NCBI GenBank assembly: GCA_910586765.1
Contig: CAJUJJ010000010.1
Span: 1-64,000 of the forward strand
DNA length: 64,000 nt
Source: an uncultured Clostridia bacterium
GTDB lineage: Bacteria > Bacillota > Clostridia > Lachnospirales > Anaerotignaceae
Direction: 5' to 3'
In this document: piece after piece, positions 35,788-44,556 of the stretch
Numbering within the stretch: the first letter of the stretch is position 1
Layout: the number at the start of each line of letters is the position of its first letter
Translations under genes and position numbers: made by a program
The notes under the pieces: model-generated
Databases searched by the model: none
Told to the model about the DNA's origin: nothing
Seen by the model: only the letters and a program-made list of their open reading frames with translations

Positions 35788-36300
35788 TTATTTCTTATGA
35801 AATAATATTTTTACATTTCTGCGAATATTTCTTTTCTTTATTTTTACATATCCTTTACAAAATTGCAATACTTTTTTCATTTTTTTACGTACAAAGGTAT
35901 CTGTTTTTTGGACAGGTTTGCGTACTAACATAAAAACAAGCCTAAAAGGTGTTAACAGTATTGTAATAAAAGTAATGATTATTTTATGAATAATTGCAAC
36001 AATTTTGTCAGAAATTCTATTTATAATGGGGCTTAGTGTCAAAAAATATAATATCATACCTAAAAAAGCCCCTATAATCACAAAAAAACGAATTTCACCA
36101 TGATTTTGCTGCAAAAGCATAAAAAAAAGTAAAAACGCCATGCCTAACCAATAAAAAGCATCTTCTAGCTGTATTAATAGCATATTATGTGGTATCATTT
36201 TTCTAAAAATACGCAGTCCATCGTATACAGCAGCAATCAAAGCACCTGCTAGTGTAATACATAGAAACAGTCTTGCTTGTTCATTGAGAGAAAGTATCAT
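35788..36300 (-). CDS. yabQ: Sporulation protein YabQ
   Basis: A 170-residue membrane protein with about four helices (FLCITLAGALIAAVYDGLRIFRK at the start, AFYWLGMAFLLFFMLLQ, FFVIIGAFLGMILYF) and a strongly basic tail. In Bacillus YabQ localises to the forespore membrane and is needed for cortex formation. It follows yabP by 15 bases and marks the host as an endospore former. Confidence 0.9.
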   Translation of the reverse strand: MILSLNEQARLFLCITLAGALIAAVYDGLRIFRKMIPHNMLLIQLEDAFYWLGMAFLLFFMLLQQNHGEIRFFVIIGAFLGMILYFLTLSPIINRISDKIVAIIHKIIITFITILLTPFRLVFMLVRKPVQKTDTFVRKKMKKVLQFCKGYVKIKKRNIRRNVKILFHKK

Positions 36301-36315
36301 ATTATTTTCCCCCTT

Positions 36316-36600
36316 TTATTTAAAAATACGGTTTAAAAAGCTATTTTTTCCTTTTGTTACACCATTTTCACTGTATTCTATGCTATCTATTACACCATCA
36401 ATACAAACTTCTCCCTCATCTAAATTCAGTTTTCCTACATGAATATTATTTCCTCGCAGTATGAGCATACCCTTTTCTGTTTCTGCTATAATGCTTTCCT
36501 CGTCAAACGACAACACATCTAATACACCAGTAATACTCATTCTTTCTCTATCTTCTAGCGTCAATTTATGTCGTGTATCTTTTTTTGTTCCTTCTGCCAA
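36316..36600 (-). CDS. yabP: Sporulation protein YabP
   Basis: A 94-residue YabP/YqfC-type sporulation protein: RHKLTLEDRERMSITGVLDVLSFDEE and LILRGNNIHVGKLNLDEGEV are the family core. The start is set at TTG 36598-36600 because GGAGGGGA lies eight bases upstream. An in-frame ATG at 36660 would add 20 hydrophobic residues that mimic a signal peptide and swallow the ribosome binding site. In Bacillus YabP works with YabQ in cortex assembly. Confidence 0.92.
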   Translation of the reverse strand: MAEGTKKDTRHKLTLEDRERMSITGVLDVLSFDEESIIAETEKGMLILRGNNIHVGKLNLDEGEVCIDGVIDSIEYSENGVTKGKNSFLNRIFK

Positions 36601-36692
36601 AACAATCCCCTCCAAAAATAAAATACAAAGACACAATGATACCTTTTGTCTTTGTTTCATTATATGGACAGAGTAATCATTTCAGAACAATA

Positions 36693-36932
36693 TTACAAAC
36701 TTTTATACATACCAGAAGCATCTTCTTTTTTGGTAGCCTCATTTAAACTCAGCACTTCTATTTTTGTGATACGGCTACCAAATTTAATTTCTATCACATC
36801 TCCTATTTTCACATCAGCACCTGCTTTTACAACTTTGCCATTTATTGTTACACGTCCTGCATCACAGGCTTCATTTGCTATTGTTCTCCTTTTAATAATA
36901 CGAGATACCTTTAAAAATTTATCTACTCTCAT
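36693..36932 (-). CDS. rqcP: S4-domain RNA-binding protein RqcP (YabO/Hsp15-like)
   Basis: A 79-residue S4 protein, MRVDKFLKVSRIIKRRTIANEACDAG at the N terminus with VTINGKVVKAGADVKIGDVIEI. RqcP binds stalled 50S subunits and helps RqcH add alanine tails during ribosome quality control in Firmicutes. It sits in its usual position between hup and yabP, 93 bases after it begins the yabP leader. Confidence 0.93.
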   Translation of the reverse strand: MRVDKFLKVSRIIKRRTIANEACDAGRVTINGKVVKAGADVKIGDVIEIKFGSRITKIEVLSLNEATKKEDASGMYKSL

Positions 36933-36969
36933 TTTTTCACCTCTTTTTGTTTTTACTATAACAAGTGAT

Positions 36970-37003
36970 AAAAAAATCTACACAATAAATACTTGTGTAG
37001 ATT
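36970..37003 (-). terminator. Intrinsic terminator after hup
   Basis: AAATCTACACAA / TTGTGTAGATTT followed by a T-run on the minus strand. It separates the highly expressed hup from rqcP-yabPQ-divIC and would allow partial read-through. Confidence 0.85.
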
Positions 37004-37054
37004 TGCTGTTTTGAGCATGACGTACTAATATACTTAGCACGCCATACTTTATTA

Positions 37055-37330
37055 TTATTTATTAATTGCGTCTTTTAATGCTTTACCTGCTTTAAATCTA
37101 GGTGCTTTTGATGCTGGAATAGGCATTGTTTCTCCTGTTTGTGGATTTCTGCCTTCTCTTGCTGCTCTTTCTACTACTTCAAATGTACCAAAGCCAACTA
37201 ACTGTACTTTACCATCTTGTGCTAATTCATTTGTAACAACTTCCTCAAATGCTTTCAATGCCTTTTCAGCATCTTTTTTACTCATTTCTGCTTTCTCAGC
37301 CATTGCTGCAACTAAATCGGATTTATTCAT
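37055..37330 (-). CDS. hup: DNA-binding protein HU
   Basis: A 91-residue nucleoid protein with the signature MNKSDLVAAMAEKAEMSKKDAEKAL-type opening and the DNA-intercalating arm GRNPQTGETMPIPASKAPRFKAGKALKD. It starts 23 bases after mazG with AAGGAGGACAAA and has a strong terminator. Confidence 0.97.
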   Translation of the reverse strand: MNKSDLVAAMAEKAEMSKKDAEKALKAFEEVVTNELAQDGKVQLVGFGTFEVVERAAREGRNPQTGETMPIPASKAPRFKAGKALKDAINK

Positions 37331-37353
37331 ATTTTGTCCTCCTTATAAAAAAG

Positions 37354-38142
37354 TTATTCTTCTGTTGGACTTTTGCTGTGCTTCGCCTGCAACCAAAACA
37401 GTTCCAACTCCTCCAGAGTCATGTCAGAAAGACTTCTGTTGTCCATCAGAGCATACTGCTCGACACACTCAAATCTATTTATAAACTTTTTAACAGCTTT
37501 TGTCAAGGCAAACTCTGGATTTATTTCTAAAAATATTGAAACATTTACCAAAGCAAGTAGCAAAGCACCAAATTCTTTTTGTTGGCATTGCTGTGATTTT
37601 GTAAAAGAATGTTCAAATTCTTGAAGTTTTTTCTGTACATTTTGAATAGATTGTTCTATCGTTTCAAAATAAAAGCCTGCTTGTTTTGCTTTTTTTTGTA
37701 TTTTTTGTGCTTTTATGAGTGCTGGCAGTGCGTCTGCAACATTTTTCATACTTTCTGCTTGTGTTTTATAATTTTTTTCTTTCTTTTTAATTTGTTCCCA
37801 GTTCTGTAACACTTCTTGAGGTGTATCCGCTTTTTCTTTTGCAAATATATGGGGGTGTCTTGTTATCATTTTTTCACTAATTGCTGTAATAACGTCAGAC
37901 AAGTCAAAATTTCCTTTTTCTTCCTCTATTTGAGAATGAAATACCACTTGTAAAAGTACATCTCCCAATTCCTCTTTTAAATTTTGTATATCATTTTTTT
38001 CTATGGCATCTACTGCTTCATAGGCTTCCTCCAACATTGCTTCTTTTAATGTTTGATGTGTTTGTACTTTGTCCCAAGGACAACCGTCTTCAGCACGTAA
38101 GCGTGCTATAATATTTTTGAAATCTTCCAATGTATATTTCAA
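37354..38142 (-). CDS. mazG: Nucleoside triphosphate pyrophosphohydrolase MazG
   Basis: House-cleaning enzyme hydrolysing NTPs to NMP and PPi. The 262-residue protein has DGCPWDKVQTHQTLKEAMLEEAYE at the N terminus with the EExxE metal-binding pattern and NLKEELGDVLLQVVFHSQI. The second MazG-like half is weaker (FGALLLALVNVSIFLEINPEFAL). The start is TTG 38142 behind AGGAGG. It heads the block that runs to divIC. Confidence 0.95.
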   Translation of the reverse strand: MKYTLEDFKNIIARLRAEDGCPWDKVQTHQTLKEAMLEEAYEAVDAIEKNDIQNLKEELGDVLLQVVFHSQIEEEKGNFDLSDVITAISEKMITRHPHIFAKEKADTPQEVLQNWEQIKKKEKNYKTQAESMKNVADALPALIKAQKIQKKAKQAGFYFETIEQSIQNVQKKLQEFEHSFTKSQQCQQKEFGALLLALVNVSIFLEINPEFALTKAVKKFINRFECVEQYALMDNRSLSDMTLEELELFWLQAKHSKSPTEE

Positions 38143-38178
38143 ATTGTTTTCCTCCTAAATTTCTATCAATATTGACAG

Positions 38179-38206
38179 TTGATAAATGTAATGTTTATGG
38201 TATAAT
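38179..38206 (+). promoter_or_regulatory. nfnAB promoter
   Basis: -35 TTGATA (38179-38184), 16-base spacer, -10 TATAAT (38201-38206); start near 38213, 57 bases before nfnA. A closer-to-consensus TTGACA at 38172 is too far away. Confidence 0.55.
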
Positions 38207-38269
38207 TGTAACAAATTTCTTTCAAAAAACAATACATACAAGTGTTTGAATAAAAAAGGAGATGGGTAT

Positions 38270-39112
38270 ATGTTTAAAATTGTTTCAAAAAAGGAACTAA
38301 ATGAAGCAGTAACAATGCTTGAAATCGAAGCACCTTTTGTAGCAAAAAAAGCAAAAGCAGGTCAATTTATTATATTTAGAGTAGACGAATACAGTGAAAG
38401 AGTACCTTTAACCATTGCAGATTATGACAGAGAAAAAGGCACTGTAACAGTAATATTTCAAAAAGTAGGATTGTCTACAAAATTATTGGGAGCAAAAAAA
38501 GAAGGAGAAAGTATTGCTGATTTTGTAGGGCCTCTTGGTGTTGCAACAGACTATGAAAACTTTAAAAAAGTAGCAGTAATAGGCGGTGGTGTAGGCTGTG
38601 CGATTGCCTATCCTCAAGCAAAAGCATTACATCAAATGGGAGTAGAAGTAGATGTCATTGTCGGTTTCAGAAATAAAGACATTGTAATACTAGAAGAAGA
38701 AATGAAAGCAGTCAGCACAAATTATTATTTAACAACAGATGATGGTTCTTACGGTGAAAAAGGATTTGTAACAGATAAATTAAAATCACTTATAGAAGCA
38801 GGAAACAACTATGATGCAGTCATTGCAATAGGGCCTATTCCTATGATGAAATTTGTAAGTATTGCCACAAAACCATATGGTATTAAAACCATTGTAAGCC
38901 TTAATCCTATTATGATTGATGGTACTGGTATGTGTGGAGGCTGTCGTGTTACAGTAGGCGGAAAAATAAAATTTGCTTGTGTAGATGGCCCTGATTTTGA
39001 TGGTCACGAAGTAGATTTTGATGAATTAATGAATAGAAATTCTATTTATAAAGAGAGAGAAGCAGAAGAAGCACAAACACATATTTGCCGTTTGACTGGC
39101 GAAAAACGATAA
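38270..39112 (+). CDS. nfnA: NfnA-type FAD/NAD and [2Fe-2S] subunit of ferredoxin:NADP oxidoreductase
   Basis: A 280-residue ferredoxin-NADP-reductase-like flavoprotein. It shows KAGQFIIFRVDEYSERVPLTIAD (FAD site) near residue 35, VAVIGGGVGCAIAYPQAK (NAD site) near 105 and GTGMCGGCRV...FACVDGP near 225, the cysteines of a [2Fe-2S] cluster. With NfnB it forms the electron-bifurcating NADH-dependent reduced ferredoxin:NADP+ oxidoreductase. The start is ATG 38270 behind AGGAGAT. The homologous PyrK-like role is less likely because NfnB follows directly. Confidence 0.92.
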   Translation: MFKIVSKKELNEAVTMLEIEAPFVAKKAKAGQFIIFRVDEYSERVPLTIADYDREKGTVTVIFQKVGLSTKLLGAKKEGESIADFVGPLGVATDYENFKKVAVIGGGVGCAIAYPQAKALHQMGVEVDVIVGFRNKDIVILEEEMKAVSTNYYLTTDDGSYGEKGFVTDKLKSLIEAGNNYDAVIAIGPIPMMKFVSIATKPYGIKTIVSLNPIMIDGTGMCGGCRVTVGGKIKFACVDGPDFDGHEVDFDELMNRNSIYKEREAEEAQTHICRLTGEKR

Positions 39113-39139
39113 ATATATAGTAAAAGGGGGATATTAGCA

Positions 39140-40534
39140 ATGCCTAATATGAATACAACAAAAATGAAAATGCCTGAACAAGCACCAGACATTAGAAATA
39201 AAAATTTTAAAGAAGTTGCACTTGGCTATACAGAACAAATGGCTATAGAAGAAGCACAACGCTGTTTAAACTGCAAACATAAACCTTGTGTGAGTGGCTG
39301 TCCTGTTAATGTCAGAATACCAGAATTTATTGCAGAAGTAGCAAAAGGAGAATTTTTAAAAGCATACGAAGTCATTACTACTACAAATGCACTACCTGCG
39401 GTATGTGGTAGAGTATGCCCTCAAGAAAGCCAATGCGAATCAAAATGTGTTAGAGGGGCAAAAGGAGAACCTGTTGCCATAGGCAGATTGGAAAGATTTG
39501 TAGCAGACTGGTATATGGAACATCACGGCGATGTTATGCCTCAAAAACCAGCTTCTAACGGCAAAAAAGTAGCAATAATAGGTTCTGGGCCTTCTGGACT
39601 TGCTTGTGCAGGAGATTTAGCAAAATTAGGCTATGATGTAACCATATTCGAAGCATTTCACACTGCTGGAGGTGTTTTAGTATACGGCATACCAGAATTT
39701 AGACTTCCTAAAGCAATCGTACAAAAAGAAATTGATAAACTTTCTGCTATGGGTGTCAATGTTATGACAAATATGGTAATTGGTAAAGTGCTTTCTATAG
39801 ATGAATTGTTAGAAGATATGGATTTTGATGCTGTTTTTATTGGTTCTGGTGCAGGACTGCCTTCTTTTATGGGCATAGAAGGAGAAGCACTTGTGGGAGT
39901 ATATTCTGCAAATGAATATTTAACACGTATCAATTTAATGAAATCTTATATCGAACAATATGATACACCTATTAAAAAAAGTAAAGCTGTTGCAGTTGTA
40001 GGTGGCGGTAATGTTGCTATGGACGCTGCAAGATGTGCCAAAAGATTGGGAGCAGAACACGTATATATTGTATATCGCCGTTCTGAGGTAGAAATGCCTG
40101 CTCGTTTGGAAGAAATACACCACGCCAAAGAAGAAGGTATTGAATTTCATCTTTTGAGAAATCCTGTTAAAATATTAAATGATGGTAGTGGAAAAGTTTG
40201 TGGTATGGAATGTCAAGTAATGGAACTGGGAGAGCCTGATGCCAGCGGAAGAAGAAGACCTGTAGCAGTAGAAGGTTCTAATTATGTTTTAGATGTAGAT
40301 ACTGTTGTAATGTCAATAGGAACTTCTCCTAACCCTCTTATCAGAAGCACTACAAAAGGACTAGAAACAAATAAAAAAGGCTGTTTGATAGTAAATGAAG
40401 ATACCAATGAAACCACAAGACACGGCATTTATGCAGGCGGTGATGCTGTAACAGGTGCTGCAACTGTAATACTTGCTATGGGTGCAGGCAAAAAAGCAGC
40501 AAAATCTATTGATGAATATTTAAAAAATGCTTAA
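39140..40534 (+). CDS. nfnB: NfnB-type glutamate-synthase-small-subunit-like flavoprotein
   Basis: A 464-residue iron-sulfur flavoprotein. Two [4Fe-4S] Cys sets lie in CLNCKHKPCVSGCPVN (~45) and CGRVCPQESQCESKC (~95). The FAD fold is VAIIGSGPSGLACAGDLAK near 145 and the NADP fold AVAVVGGGNVAMDAARCAKR near 285. With NfnA 27 bases upstream it balances NADH, NADPH and ferredoxin pools. No glutamate synthase large subunit is nearby, which favours NfnB over GltD. Confidence 0.93.
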   Translation: MPNMNTTKMKMPEQAPDIRNKNFKEVALGYTEQMAIEEAQRCLNCKHKPCVSGCPVNVRIPEFIAEVAKGEFLKAYEVITTTNALPAVCGRVCPQESQCESKCVRGAKGEPVAIGRLERFVADWYMEHHGDVMPQKPASNGKKVAIIGSGPSGLACAGDLAKLGYDVTIFEAFHTAGGVLVYGIPEFRLPKAIVQKEIDKLSAMGVNVMTNMVIGKVLSIDELLEDMDFDAVFIGSGAGLPSFMGIEGEALVGVYSANEYLTRINLMKSYIEQYDTPIKKSKAVAVVGGGNVAMDAARCAKRLGAEHVYIVYRRSEVEMPARLEEIHHAKEEGIEFHLLRNPVKILNDGSGKVCGMECQVMELGEPDASGRRRPVAVEGSNYVLDVDTVVMSIGTSPNPLIRSTTKGLETNKKGCLIVNEDTNETTRHGIYAGGDAVTGAATVILAMGAGKKAAKSIDEYLKNA

Positions 40535-40563
40535 CCATACTAAGTAATAGGAGTGTGTAACAT

Positions 40564-41028
40564 ATGAGAAGAAAAGACAGAGAAATTACACAACCAGAAC
40601 AAATATATGAAATAATAAAAAAATGTGATGTATGTCGTATTGCTTTTTTTGACAAAGACTTTCCTTACATTGTGCCTTTAAATTTCGGTGTAACATTCGA
40701 AAACGGTGTATTTACACTTTACTTTCATGGTGCAGATGCAGGCAAAAAAATGGCTTTATTAGAACAAAATAATGCTGTTGCATTTGAAATGGATTGCAGT
40801 CATACATTAGTAGAAGGACAAAAAGCCTGTGATTATACTATGAAATATCAAAGTGTATGTGGTACAGGATATTTACAAAAATTGTCAGAAGAACAAAAAG
40901 TACAAGCCTTTTCTATTATTATGAAACAGTATACGGACAAAGAATTAATATTACAACCAGAAAGAGTAAAAGCAACAGCAATATTAAAACTTACTGTAAA
41001 TCAAATTACGGCAAAATCAAATATATAA
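40564..41028 (+). CDS. NimA-like pyridoxamine 5'-phosphate oxidase-family flavoprotein
   Basis: A 154-residue flavin-binding split-barrel protein with the NimA-type opening MRRKDREITQPEQIYEII, then DVCRIAFFDKDFPYIVPLNFG and FTLYFHGADAGKKMALL. Relatives reduce nitroimidazoles in some organisms, but most have unknown substrates. It follows nfnB by 29 bases and probably shares its transcript, which could tie it to the reduced cofactor supply. Confidence 0.9.
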   Translation: MRRKDREITQPEQIYEIIKKCDVCRIAFFDKDFPYIVPLNFGVTFENGVFTLYFHGADAGKKMALLEQNNAVAFEMDCSHTLVEGQKACDYTMKYQSVCGTGYLQKLSEEQKVQAFSIIMKQYTDKELILQPERVKATAILKLTVNQITAKSNI

Positions 41029-41056
41029 AATTTTTTAATAATAAAGGAGTAATAAC

Positions 41057-41665
41057 ATGACAATTCAAACATTTGAAATGGGTTCTATTGGTACAAACTG
41101 CTATGTAGTATCTGATGAAAAAGGTAACTGTGCCATTGTAGACTGTGATGGCAACACTACAGCACTTTATAATTACATTTCACAAAACAATTTAAAACCT
41201 AGCCATATACTTTTAACACATGGACATTTTGACCATATTGGTGCAGTAGAAGAAGTCAAACAAAAATATGGCTGTGTCGTATGTGCCTGCCAAAAAGAAG
41301 CTGCTTTGCTTTCTGACCCTGTATTAAACGCTTCTAATATGTCATATAAACCCCTTTCATTGTCTGCTGATATTTGGGTAAAGGAAGGAGATGTCATTAC
41401 AGTAGGAGATATGCAGTTTAAAGTAATTGAAACACCAGGACATACAGAGGGTAGTATTTGCTTTATTATAGAAAATGCTATATTGTCTGGTGATACATTA
41501 TTTTTAGGTTCTTGTGGCAGAGTAGATTTCCCTACAGGTGACCCTACTGCTATGATGGCTTCATTAAAAAGGCTGAAAAACTTTGAAGGAGATTATGTTG
41601 TATATCCCGGACATGGCCCTTCTACTACATTGGAATACGAAAGAAAAACAAATCCTTTTATGTAA
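41057..41665 (+). CDS. Metallo-beta-lactamase-fold hydrolase (glyoxalase II-like)
   Basis: A 202-residue MBL-fold enzyme. Metal ligands are in LLTHGHFDHIGAVEEV (HxHxDH), ETPGHTEGSICF, LSGDTLFLGSCGRVDFPTGD and VYPGHGPSTTLEYE. The short form without the C-terminal helical domain matches the YcbL/GloC-type group in Firmicutes. It ends the apparent nfnA-nfnB-nim-MBL operon. Confidence 0.93.
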   Translation: MTIQTFEMGSIGTNCYVVSDEKGNCAIVDCDGNTTALYNYISQNNLKPSHILLTHGHFDHIGAVEEVKQKYGCVVCACQKEAALLSDPVLNASNMSYKPLSLSADIWVKEGDVITVGDMQFKVIETPGHTEGSICFIIENAILSGDTLFLGSCGRVDFPTGDPTAMMASLKRLKNFEGDYVVYPGHGPSTTLEYERKTNPFM

Positions 41666-41707
41666 TATATTGAAAAAAATAATATTTTAAAAGAGATAAA
41701 AAATAGC

Positions 41708-41752
41708 AAAACACTTCACTTCGTTCTAAAAGGACAAGTGTTGTGTTTTTCA
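41708..41752 (+). terminator. Intrinsic terminator of the nfn operon
   Basis: AAAACACTTCACTT pairs with AAGTGTTGTGTTTT (two internal mismatches), followed by T5. Confidence 0.7.
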
Positions 41753-41792
41753 TTTAAAAAAATAGAATATCTGTGACATATTGCACATTAAT

Positions 41793-41838
41793 ACAATATG
41801 TGGTATTGTTATATTTCAAAGAGCACTTGATATTGTGT
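41793..41838 (+). promoter_or_regulatory. Candidate NrdR box pair upstream of nrdDG
   Basis: CACTTGATATTGTG at 41824-41837 matches 12 of 14 core positions of the NrdR box (CAC-w-ATATAT-w-GTG). A weaker dyad ACAATA-n5-TATTGT lies at 41793-41809, roughly 30 bases upstream, the usual helical spacing of paired NrdR boxes. NrdR itself is not encoded in the window. Confidence 0.4.
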
Positions 41839-41892
41839 TTTGTTTGTAAAAAAATACAATGCTCATATTGTTATACAAGGAGGTTTTATGCT

Positions 41893-44010
41893 ATGTACGT
41901 CATAAAAAAAGATAACACCAAAGAAACATTTAATGTGCAGAAAGTAATAGTAGCTGTAAATAAATCTGCTTACAGAGCACTTGTAAAATTTACAGAAGAC
42001 GATTTGAATTTTATATGTAATTTTGTGGAAGAAAAAGCGAATTCTTTGGGAAAAGAAGGGATACATATTAGTGAAATGCACAACATTGTAGAGGGAGCAC
42101 TAGAAGCCAGAAATCCCGCTGTTGCAAAAAGCTATAGAGATTATCGCAACTATAAACAAGACTTTGTGCAAATGCTTGATGAAGTTTATAAAAAAAGTCA
42201 ATCTATTATGTATATAGGTGACAAAGAAAACAGTAATACAGACAGTGCTTTAGTATCTACAAAAAGAAGTTTAATATTTAATCAGCTTAACAAAGAACTT
42301 TATCAAAAATTTTTTATGACAACAGAAGAATTGCAGGCTTGCAGAGATGGTTATTTATATATACACGATATGTCCGCAAGAAGGGATACTATGAACTGTT
42401 GTTTATTTGATGTCAAAAGTGTTTTGTCAGGCGGCTTTGAAATGGGTAATCTTTGGTACAATGAACCTAAAACGCTCAATGTTGCATTTGATGTAATAGG
42501 AGATATTGTATTAAGTGCTGCAAGCCAACAATATGGTGGTTTTACAGTACCATCTGTAGATTTGCTTTTAGAACCTTATGCTGAAAAAAGCTATAAAAAA
42601 TTCTATGATAGATATTTAGAATTAGGTTTGAGCGAAGAAGTAGCAGATAGAGAAGCACTCAAAGATGTTTTAATAGATTTTGAGCAAGGTTTTCAAGGTT
42701 GGGAATATAAATTTAACACCGTTGCCTCTAGTCGTGGAGATTACCCTTTTATTACCATGACAATGGGTACAGGCATGGGACGCTTTGCAAAAATGGCATC
42801 TATTACTATGTTGAATGTACGCAAAAATGGACAAGGTAAAAAAGAATGTAAAAAACCTGTACTTTTTCCTAAAATTGTATTTTTATATGATGAAAATTTA
42901 CATGGTGTGGGAAAACCTTTGGAAGATGTTTTTGAGGCAGGTATTGCTTGCTCTAGCAAAACAATGTATCCTGATTGGCTGAGTTTAACCGGAGAAGGTT
43001 ATGTTGCTGGAATATATAAAAAATATGGCGAAATCATAAGCCCTATGGGTTGTAGAGCATTTTTGTCCCCTTGGTATGAAAGAGGCGGTATGAACCCTGC
43101 TGATGAAAATGACAAACCTGTATTTGTAGGACGATGGAATATCGGTGTAGTAAGTTTGCATTTACCTATGATATATGCTAAGGCAAAACAAGAAAGTCGT
43201 GATTTTTATGAAGTATTGGATTATTATTTGAATTTAATACGCCAGCTTCATATTAGAACATATGCTTATCTGGGAGAAATGAGAGCATCAACAAATCCTT
43301 TAGCTTATTGTGAAGGTGGTTTTTATGGCGGACATTTAGGCATACACGACAAAATTAAGCCTATTATGAAAACAGCAACTGCTTCATTTGGTATTACAGC
43401 GTTAAATGAATTGCAGCAGTTACATAACGGAAAATCATTGGTACAAGATGGAACATTTGCACTAGAGGTATTGACATACATAAACCAAAAAGTGGAAGAA
43501 TATAAAAAAGAAGATGGTAATTTATATGCTATCTATGCCACACCAGCAGAAAATTTATGTGGATTGCAGGTAACACAGTTCCGTAAAAAATATGGTATTA
43601 TAGAAAATGTTTCTGATAGAGAATATGTTAGTAATGGTTTTCATTGTCACGTTACAGAAAACATTTCTCCTATACAAAAACAAAATTTAGAACATCGTTT
43701 TTGGAATTTATCAAATGGTGGAAAAATACAATATGTCAAATATCCTATTGATTACAATTTAGATGCCATAAGGGCATTGGTAAGACGTGCTATGGATATG
43801 GGATTTTATGAAGGTGTCAATTTGTCTCTTGCTTATTGCGATGACTGTGGTCATCAAGAATTAGAAATGGACGTTTGCCCAAAATGTGGCAGCAGAAATT
43901 TAACAAAAATTGACAGAATGAATGGCTATTTATCTTATTCCAGAGTAAAAGGTGATACCAGACTAAACGATGCCAAAATGGCTGAAATTGCAGAAAGGAA
44001 AAGTATGTGA
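41893..44010 (+). CDS. nrdD: Anaerobic (class III) ribonucleoside-triphosphate reductase
   Basis: Oxygen-sensitive glycyl-radical enzyme making dNTPs. The start is ATG 41893 behind AAGGAGG (41879-41885), giving 705 residues; an ATG 120 bases upstream has no ribosome binding site. The N-terminal ATP-cone (MYVIKKDNTKETFNVQKVI) is an allosteric domain. The C-terminal zinc site is CDDCGHQELEMDVCPKCGS. The glycyl-radical loop reads RMNGYLSYSR, without the Cys found in RVCGYL variants. nrdG follows after one base. Confidence 0.96.
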   Translation: MYVIKKDNTKETFNVQKVIVAVNKSAYRALVKFTEDDLNFICNFVEEKANSLGKEGIHISEMHNIVEGALEARNPAVAKSYRDYRNYKQDFVQMLDEVYKKSQSIMYIGDKENSNTDSALVSTKRSLIFNQLNKELYQKFFMTTEELQACRDGYLYIHDMSARRDTMNCCLFDVKSVLSGGFEMGNLWYNEPKTLNVAFDVIGDIVLSAASQQYGGFTVPSVDLLLEPYAEKSYKKFYDRYLELGLSEEVADREALKDVLIDFEQGFQGWEYKFNTVASSRGDYPFITMTMGTGMGRFAKMASITMLNVRKNGQGKKECKKPVLFPKIVFLYDENLHGVGKPLEDVFEAGIACSSKTMYPDWLSLTGEGYVAGIYKKYGEIISPMGCRAFLSPWYERGGMNPADENDKPVFVGRWNIGVVSLHLPMIYAKAKQESRDFYEVLDYYLNLIRQLHIRTYAYLGEMRASTNPLAYCEGGFYGGHLGIHDKIKPIMKTATASFGITALNELQQLHNGKSLVQDGTFALEVLTYINQKVEEYKKEDGNLYAIYATPAENLCGLQVTQFRKKYGIIENVSDREYVSNGFHCHVTENISPIQKQNLEHRFWNLSNGGKIQYVKYPIDYNLDAIRALVRRAMDMGFYEGVNLSLAYCDDCGHQELEMDVCPKCGSRNLTKIDRMNGYLSYSRVKGDTRLNDAKMAEIAERKSM

Positions 44011-44011
44011 T

Positions 44012-44500
44012 ATGAATTATCATAACATTACAAAAGATGATATGTTAAATGGTGATGGCTTGAGAGTGGTACTTTGGGTATCTGGCTGTAATCATTGTTG
44101 TAAAAACTGTCACAATAGTATTACATGGGACGCAAATGAAGGTTTACATTTTGATGAAAGTGCAGAACAGGAAATATGGGAACAATTACAGCACGAATAC
44201 ATCAGTGGTGTTACATTTAGTGGCGGAGACCCCCTTTTTCCAGATAATAGAAAAGAAATTACTATTTTGGCAGAAAAAATAAAACAACGTTTTCCTCAAA
44301 AAACAATATGGTGTTATACAGGATATATGTGGGAAGAAGTCAAACAATTAGAAGTTATGAAAAATATTGATGTGCTTGTAGATGGAAAATTTATAGAAGA
44401 ACTAGCAGACCCTCAACTTCATTGGAAGGGCAGTTCTAATCAAAGAGTGATAGATGTACAGAAATCACTAAAACAGCAAAAAGTCATATTAAAATGTTAA
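44012..44500 (+). CDS. nrdG: Anaerobic ribonucleotide reductase activating protein
   Basis: Radical-SAM activase that generates the glycyl radical on NrdD. 162 residues. The [4Fe-4S] motif CxxxCxxC appears in SGCNHCCKNCHNSIT near residue 28, with GVTFSGGDPLFPDN (SAM-binding GGD) near 65 and TIWCYTGYMWEEV near 95. The ATG overlaps the nrdD end region; ribosome binding site GAAAGGAAAA. Confidence 0.96.
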   Translation: MNYHNITKDDMLNGDGLRVVLWVSGCNHCCKNCHNSITWDANEGLHFDESAEQEIWEQLQHEYISGVTFSGGDPLFPDNRKEITILAEKIKQRFPQKTIWCYTGYMWEEVKQLEVMKNIDVLVDGKFIEELADPQLHWKGSSNQRVIDVQKSLKQQKVILKC

Positions 44501-44556
44501 ATATTTTAATATAGCATTTTTATTATTTCAGCACTAATATTTTCAGGAGGACTACT

